Shown here piece after piece: positions 58,865 to 64,000 of a stretch of DNA of 64,000 bases (the first letter of the stretch is position 1; each line of letters begins with the position of its first letter). Location of the stretch: positions 1 through 64,000 of the forward strand of contig NZ_SDDX01000033.1 of assembly GCF_004115925.1 (NCBI RefSeq), in the 5' to 3' direction. Source of the stretch: Lelliottia nimipressuralis (lineage in GTDB: Bacteria; Pseudomonadota; Gammaproteobacteria; Enterobacterales; Enterobacteriaceae). The notes below the pieces were generated by a model, which was not told the DNA's origin, did not search any database, and saw only the letters and a program-made list of their open reading frames with translations. The translations under genes were made by a program, and so were the position numbers.

Positions 58865-60184
58865 CTAGTCGAAGCGCAGTTGCGGCATGACCTCTTTGAC
58901 CTGGGCCAGATAATCGGTGCGATCTTTGCCGGTCAGACCTTCGGTACGCGGCAGTTTCGCCGTCAACGGATTCACCGCCTGCTGGTTAATCCACACTTCA
59001 TAGTGCAGATGCGGGCCGGTGGAGCGTCCTGTGTTGCCAGAGAGCGCAATGCGGTCGCCGCGTTTCACTTTCTGCCCCGGCTGGACCAGCAGCTTACGCA
59101 GGTGCATGTAGCGGGTGGTATAGGTGCGACCGTGACGAACGGCAACGTAGTACCCTGCCGCACCGCTGCGTTTAGCAATCACCACTTCACCGTCACCGAC
59201 AGAGAGCACTGGCGTGCCCTGCGGCATCGCAAAGTCAACGCCACGGTGCGGCGCAACACGGCCAGTGACCGGGTTCAGACGACGCGGGTTAAAGTTGGAT
59301 GAAACGCGGAACTGTTTCGCCGTCGGGAAGCGCAGGAAGCCTTTCGCCAGGCCCGTACCGTTGCGGTCGTAGAACTTGCCGTCTTCCGCGCGGATGGCGT
59401 AGTAATCTATGCCTTCGGAGCGCAGTCGCACGCCCATCAGTTGGCTTTGCTCACGCTTGCCGTCCAGCATTTCACGGGACATCAGGATCGAGAATTCGTC
59501 GCCTTTTTTCAGTTTGCGGAAGTCCATCTGCCACTGCATGGCTTTGATCACTGAGCTGATTTCGCCGCTGGTCAAACCCGCGTCGCGCGCGCTGGCGACA
59601 AAGCTGGCGCCAACCTTGCCTTTCAGCACATTGTTAACCCAGTCGCCCTGCTGCATTTCGCTGGTCATCTTGAAACCGTTTTCGGTACGATCGTAGGTAC
59701 GGGTTTCGCGACGGGAGACTTCCCAGGTCAGACGTTGCAAATCGCCATCGTTGGTAAGCGTCCAGGACAGCTGTTGACCAATCTTGAGGTTACGCAGCTC
59801 TTTGTCTGATGCGGCGAGCTGGCTGATATCCCCCATCTCAATACCATACTGATTGAGCACGCTGCTCAGCGTATCGCCCGTGGAGACAACGTATTCGTGA
59901 ATACCCGCCTCATTGGCGGTTTTGTCATCCAGCTCATCCTGAGGAATCGCTTCGTCTTCCTGGGCGGCCTGATCGATAGGTTCACTGGCATCGGGCAGCA
60001 AGGAGCGGATTTCACTCTTTTCCAGTTCGATGGTTTTAATGATGGGGGCTGAATGTGGGTGATACACATAGGGCCGCCAGACGGCGACCGCTAAGGTAAG
60101 AACTGTAAGGGACCCCAACATAACGCGGTGGGGTCGAGGCAGATTATTAAATGCCAGGGCGACAGAGCGGGCTATCTGTTGCAC
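58865..60184 (-). CDS. mepM: Murein DD-endopeptidase MepM, GTG start
   Basis: Periplasmic M23 zinc peptidase that cuts D-Ala-mDAP cross-links to allow peptidoglycan growth. 439 residues: N-terminal membrane anchor (RVMLGSLTVLTLAVAVW), LysM domain (YVVSTGDTLSSVLNQYGIEMGD, about 95-140), OapA-like linker, then the M23 domain with HRGVDFA (His, Asp zinc ligands) and GPHLHYEVW (HxH). GTG start; 15 bp after znuA on the same strand, as in E. coli. Confidence 0.95.
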   Translation of the reverse strand: MQQIARSVALAFNNLPRPHRVMLGSLTVLTLAVAVWRPYVYHPHSAPIIKTIELEKSEIRSLLPDASEPIDQAAQEDEAIPQDELDDKTANEAGIHEYVVSTGDTLSSVLNQYGIEMGDISQLAASDKELRNLKIGQQLSWTLTNDGDLQRLTWEVSRRETRTYDRTENGFKMTSEMQQGDWVNNVLKGKVGASFVASARDAGLTSGEISSVIKAMQWQMDFRKLKKGDEFSILMSREMLDGKREQSQLMGVRLRSEGIDYYAIRAEDGKFYDRNGTGLAKGFLRFPTAKQFRVSSNFNPRRLNPVTGRVAPHRGVDFAMPQGTPVLSVGDGEVVIAKRSGAAGYYVAVRHGRTYTTRYMHLRKLLVQPGQKVKRGDRIALSGNTGRSTGPHLHYEVWINQQAVNPLTAKLPRTEGLTGKDRTDYLAQVKEVMPQLRFD

Positions 60185-60199
60185 GTGTTCACTTCCTCG

Positions 60200-61144
60200 T
60201 TAATCTCCTTTCAGGCAGCTCGAATACTGGTTCGCCAATTGGCTGAGGAACTGCGAATAACTCGCCTTGCTCAACTGGATATTGGTTCCAAGCGGGTCCA
60301 GGGTTCCCATGCGCACGGACGTTCCCCTGGCCACGGCTTCAACGACCGCTGGCCTGAACTGTGGCTCAGCAAAAACGCATGTTGCTTTTTGCTCAACCAA
60401 CTGTGTTCTGATTTCATGTAAACGCTGCGCACCAGGTTGAATTTCCGGGTTGACGGTGAAGTGACCCAGCGGGGTCAGTCCGTAGTGTTTTTCATAGTAG
60501 CCATAGGCATCATGAAAAACGAAATACCCTTTACCTTTCAACGGTGCCAGCTCGTTACCTACCTGCTTATCGGTTGCGGCTAATTGTGCCTCAAAATCCT
60601 TCAGGTTGGCGTCTAGTTTGGCTCGACTTTGCGGCATAAGTTCCACTAATTTGTCATGGATTGCAACCGCTGAGAGCCGCGCTATCTCTGGCGAGAGCCA
60701 AAGATGCATGTTGTACTCGCCATGATGGTGATGGTCGTCACCTTTTTCGCTATTGGCATGGTCATGGTCACTTTCGTGCTCGTCGTCGTCAGTCCCTTTC
60801 ATGAGCAGCGGTTTCACGCCTGCCAGTTCGGCAATGGTGACCTGTTTTTGCGGCGGAACTTTACTTGCGGATTTTTGCATGAACGCTTCCATCTCTGGAC
60901 CGATCCAGACCACTAAGTCCGCGTTCTGTAAGCGTTTTACATCAGATGGGCGCAACGAATAGTCGTGCTCAGATGCCCCGTCAGGCAGTAAAACCTGGGT
61001 TTCTGTGACACCATCGGCGATAGCCGAGGCGATGAATCCCAGTGGTTTAAGCGAAGCGACAACGGCGGCGTTAACATCTTGTGCTGCTGAACCCCAAAGG
61101 CCAGCGGATAATGCTGCGAAAAGAAGCGTATTTTTATGTAACAT
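60200..61144 (-). CDS. znuA: Periplasmic zinc-binding protein ZnuA
   Basis: High-affinity zinc receptor of the ZnuABC transporter. 314 residues: a signal peptide ending VNA, then [16 protein letters not shown] flexible His/Asp-rich loop (residues about 118-147, with [11 protein letters not shown] and [12 protein letters not shown]) is typical of ZnuA. His60 ([11 protein letters not shown]), His147 (NMHLWLSPE) and a later His ([11 protein letters not shown]) should bind Zn. It is divergent from znuCB across a 77-bp region with one Zur box; mepM follows 15 bp downstream. Confidence 0.96.
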   Translation of the reverse strand: MLHKNTLLFAALSAGLWGSAAQDVNAAVVASLKPLGFIASAIADGVTETQVLLPDGASEHDYSLRPSDVKRLQNADLVVWIGPEMEAFMQKSASKVPPQKQVTIAELAGVKPLLMKGTDDDEHESDHDHANSEKGDDHHHHGEYNMHLWLSPEIARLSAVAIHDKLVELMPQSRAKLDANLKDFEAQLAATDKQVGNELAPLKGKGYFVFHDAYGYYEKHYGLTPLGHFTVNPEIQPGAQRLHEIRTQLVEQKATCVFAEPQFRPAVVEAVARGTSVRMGTLDPLGTNIQLSKASYSQFLSQLANQYSSCLKGD

Positions 61145-61174
61145 AATGCAACTTATGATCGTAATGAATGCGTG

Positions 61175-61195
61175 GAATGTGATATTATAACATTC
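61175..61195. promoter_or_regulatory. Zur box between znuA and znuC
   Basis: GAATGTGATATTATAACATTC is an almost perfect palindrome matching the Zur motif (GTTATAnTATAAC core). It is central in the 77-bp divergent promoter, so zinc-loaded Zur should repress both znuA and znuCB. Confidence 0.88.
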
Positions 61196-61221
61196 GTTGA
61201 CTTCTGCAAGCTTAAATTGAC

Positions 61222-61977
61222 ATGACGAATTTAGTTTCTCTTGAAAATATCTCGGTATCTTTTGGTCAGCGCCGCGTCCTCTCTGACGTATCGCTGGTCC
61301 TCAAACCCGGCAAAATTTTAACGTTGCTCGGCCCAAACGGCGCGGGCAAATCGACGCTGGTTCGGGTGGTTCTCGGGCTGGTAGCACCTGATGCTGGCGT
61401 CATCAAGCGCGACGACAAGTTAAGAATCGGCTACGTCCCGCAAAAAATACATCTTGACGCCACGCTGCCCTTAACGGTAGGCCGTTTCCTGCGACTGCGT
61501 CCAGGCACGCGTAAAGACGATATTCTCCCCGCTCTGAAACGCGTTCAGGCAGGCCATCTGGTCGAAGCCCCTATGCAGAAACTTTCCGGGGGTGAAACCC
61601 AGCGCGTTCTGCTGGCACGCGCGTTGTTGAGTAAGCCACAGCTGCTGGTTCTTGATGAGCCGACTCAGGGCGTGGATGTGAACGGCCAGGTCGCCCTGTA
61701 CGATCTCATCGATCAGCTGCGTCGTGAGCTGGACTGCGCCGTTCTGATGGTCTCGCATGACCTGCATCTGGTGATGGCGAAAACCGACGAAGTGTTATGT
61801 CTGAATCACCATATCTGCTGCTCCGGCACGCCTGAAGTGGTGTCCATGCACCCGGAATTTATCTCTATGTTCGGCTCTCGTGGAGCAGAACAGCTGGGCA
61901 TTTATCGCCATAACCATAATCATCGCCATGATTTACAGGGACGAATTGTCCTGCGTCGGGGAAATGGACACTCATGA
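61222..61977 (+). CDS. znuC: Zinc ABC transporter ATPase ZnuC
   Basis: ATP-binding subunit of ZnuABC. 251 residues: Walker [16 protein letters not shown] near residue 37, Q-loop [11 protein letters not shown] signature [17 protein letters not shown], Walker [13 protein letters not shown], and switch His in [10 protein letters not shown]. The C-terminal tail is His-rich ([14 protein letters not shown]), probably a zinc-sensing or zinc-binding end. The stop overlaps the znuB start by 4 bases, so the two are coupled. Controlled with znuA by the shared Zur box. Confidence 0.96.
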   Translation: MTNLVSLENISVSFGQRRVLSDVSLVLKPGKILTLLGPNGAGKSTLVRVVLGLVAPDAGVIKRDDKLRIGYVPQKIHLDATLPLTVGRFLRLRPGTRKDDILPALKRVQAGHLVEAPMQKLSGGETQRVLLARALLSKPQLLVLDEPTQGVDVNGQVALYDLIDQLRRELDCAVLMVSHDLHLVMAKTDEVLCLNHHICCSGTPEVVSMHPEFISMFGSRGAEQLGIYRHNHNHRHDLQGRIVLRRGNGHS

Positions 61978-62759
61978 TTGAACTGTTATTACCCGGCTGG
62001 TTTGCCGGGGTTATGCTTGCCTGCGCCGCGGGTCCGCTGGGCTCTTTTGTCGTCTGGCGAAGAATGTCCTATTTTGGCGATACGCTGGCGCACGCCTCCT
62101 TACTGGGCGTGGCCTTTGGCTTATTGCTCGACGTGAACCCGTTTTACGCAGTGATTGCCGTGACGCTGCTGCTTGCAGCTGGTCTGGTTTGGCTTGAGAA
62201 GCGCCCTCACCTCGCGGTAGATACGTTGCTCGGGATTATGGCGCACAGCGCGCTGTCGCTTGGCCTGGTGGTGGTGAGCCTGATGTCGAACATTCGCGTC
62301 GATTTAATGGCGTATCTGTTTGGCGATTTGCTGGCGGTGACGCCGGAAGACCTGATCTCTATCGCCATTGGCGTGGTGATCGTTCTCGGTATTTTGCTGT
62401 GGCAGTGGCGCAATCTGCTGGCGATGACCGTCAGCGCTGATTTGGCCTTTGTCGATGGCGTTAAACTGCAGCGCGTGAAGCTGTTGTTGATGCTGGTGAC
62501 CGCGTTGACGATTGGGGTGGCGATGAAGTTTGTGGGTGCGCTGATTATCACCTCACTGCTGATTATCCCGGCCGCTACTGCACGCCGTTTTGCCCGTACG
62601 CCTGAACAGATGGCGGGTGTGGCGGTAGTTGTCGGCATTATTGCCGTCACAGGCGGGCTCACCTTCTCGGCGTTTTACGACACGCCAGCCGGCCCGTCGG
62701 TGGTGCTGTGTGCGGCGCTGATGTTTATCTTCAGTATGATGAAGAAACCGGCCAGCTGA
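61974..62759 (+). CDS. znuB: Zinc ABC transporter permease ZnuB
   Basis: Inner-membrane permease of ZnuABC, family ABC-3, 261 residues with about eight helices (starting [49 protein letters not shown], the family signature region). A late [26 protein letters not shown] carries the ATPase-coupling loop. The ATG overlaps the end of znuC. It is convergent with ruvB; 100 bp separate the stops with no strong terminator seen. Confidence 0.96.
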   Translation: MIELLLPGWFAGVMLACAAGPLGSFVVWRRMSYFGDTLAHASLLGVAFGLLLDVNPFYAVIAVTLLLAAGLVWLEKRPHLAVDTLLGIMAHSALSLGLVVVSLMSNIRVDLMAYLFGDLLAVTPEDLISIAIGVVIVLGILLWQWRNLLAMTVSADLAFVDGVKLQRVKLLLMLVTALTIGVAMKFVGALIITSLLIIPAATARRFARTPEQMAGVAVVVGIIAVTGGLTFSAFYDTPAGPSVVLCAALMFIFSMMKKPAS

Positions 62760-62859
62760 ACATTTCCCCCGGTGGCGCGCTGCGCTTACCGGGGAAACAT
62801 CAGAATCGTTCTAGGGCGAATCACGCCTGGCGCTATCCGGCACTTAACCCGGTCGCGTA

Positions 62860-63869
<1,010 letters not shown>

Positions 63870-63877
63870 CCTCTACC

Positions 63878-64000
63878 TCACAATGCCGCGCGGAGCGCTT
63901 CACGAATCAGGGTTTCACTGCTGGCATCCGGTTTGGCGATTTTACTCACCATCCGGCTGGCTTCCTGTGGTTTATAGCCCAGCGCCACCAGCGCAGCCAC
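63878..64000 (-). CDS. ruvA: Holliday junction protein RuvA, C-terminal part
   Basis: The last 40 codons of ruvA; the 5' part lies beyond the window. The readable end, [39 protein letters not shown], is domain III, the flexible C-terminal UBA-like module. It contacts RuvB and tunes its ATPase. It stops 8 bp before the ruvB start, the usual ruvAB operon arrangement. Confidence 0.93.
   Translation of the reverse strand: MAALVALGYKPQEASRMVSKIAKPDASSETLIREALRAAL

Overview
This window is chromosomal DNA from a gamma-proteobacterium of the family Enterobacteriaceae. Nearly every gene can be matched by protein sequence and order to the E. coli/Salmonella backbone. The set of extras fits the Enterobacter/Lelliottia/Leclercia/Citrobacter group better than E. 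coli. They are a second PBP3-like transpeptidase beside cspC, a metallo-beta-lactamase-fold hydrolase between yebO and yobF, and a VirK/YbjX-type gene between pphA and sdsR. minCDE also lies directly beside rnd-fadD, and yebF-yebG are absent. The genus is an inference. I see no prophage, insertion sequence, CRISPR array, tRNA or rRNA.

Layout. 1-6.4 kb: ycgLMN, then the minCDE division-site operon, RNase D and the acyl-CoA synthetase fadD. 6.6-15.9 kb: lipoprotein yeaY, tsaB (tRNA t6A), the yoaA helicase, yoaB, yoaH, pabB-nudL, sdaA and a cyclic-di-GMP phosphodiesterase. 15.9-22.9 kb: yoaE, the mannose PTS operon manXYZ with its promoter, yobD, mntP with metal-responsive control, and rlmA. 23-31 kb: the PBP3 paralogue, cspC-yobF, the hydrolase, yebO, mgrB with a PhoP box, yobH, kdgR, yebQ and htpX. 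31-40.8 kb: prc-proQ, msrC, the LetAB lipid-transport pair, rsmF, yebV and yebW. 40.8-50.5 kb: pphA, the VirK-like gene, the SdsR/RyeA RNA pair, yebY-yebZ-yobA, holE, yobB, exoX, ptrB, yebE and purT. 50.6-57.6 kb: the Entner-Doudoroff and lower-glycolysis block eda-edd-zwf / hexR-pykA. 57.8-64 kb: lpxM, mepM, the zinc uptake system znuA/znuCB, and ruvB-ruvA (cut by the window end).

How the genes work together. zwf, edd, eda, hexR and pykA form one sugar-acid module with visible HexR and GntR operators. mntP combines two MntR-like boxes, a Fur-like box and a yybP-ykoY manganese riboswitch. znuA and znuCB share one Zur box. prc, mepM, lpxM, letAB and the PBP3 paralogue all act on the envelope. 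mgrB feeds back on PhoQ.

The most important caution is that four genes (pdeD, letA, zwf, ruvB) each lack exactly one base relative to an intact frame. Restoring that base gives the E. coli family length in every case. I read this first as base-calling error and only second as real inactivation. I did not find a clearly new biological system. The least explained structures are mutually exclusive hairpins upstream of yobF-cspC and a perfect 7-9-7 palindrome in front of the VirK-like gene.
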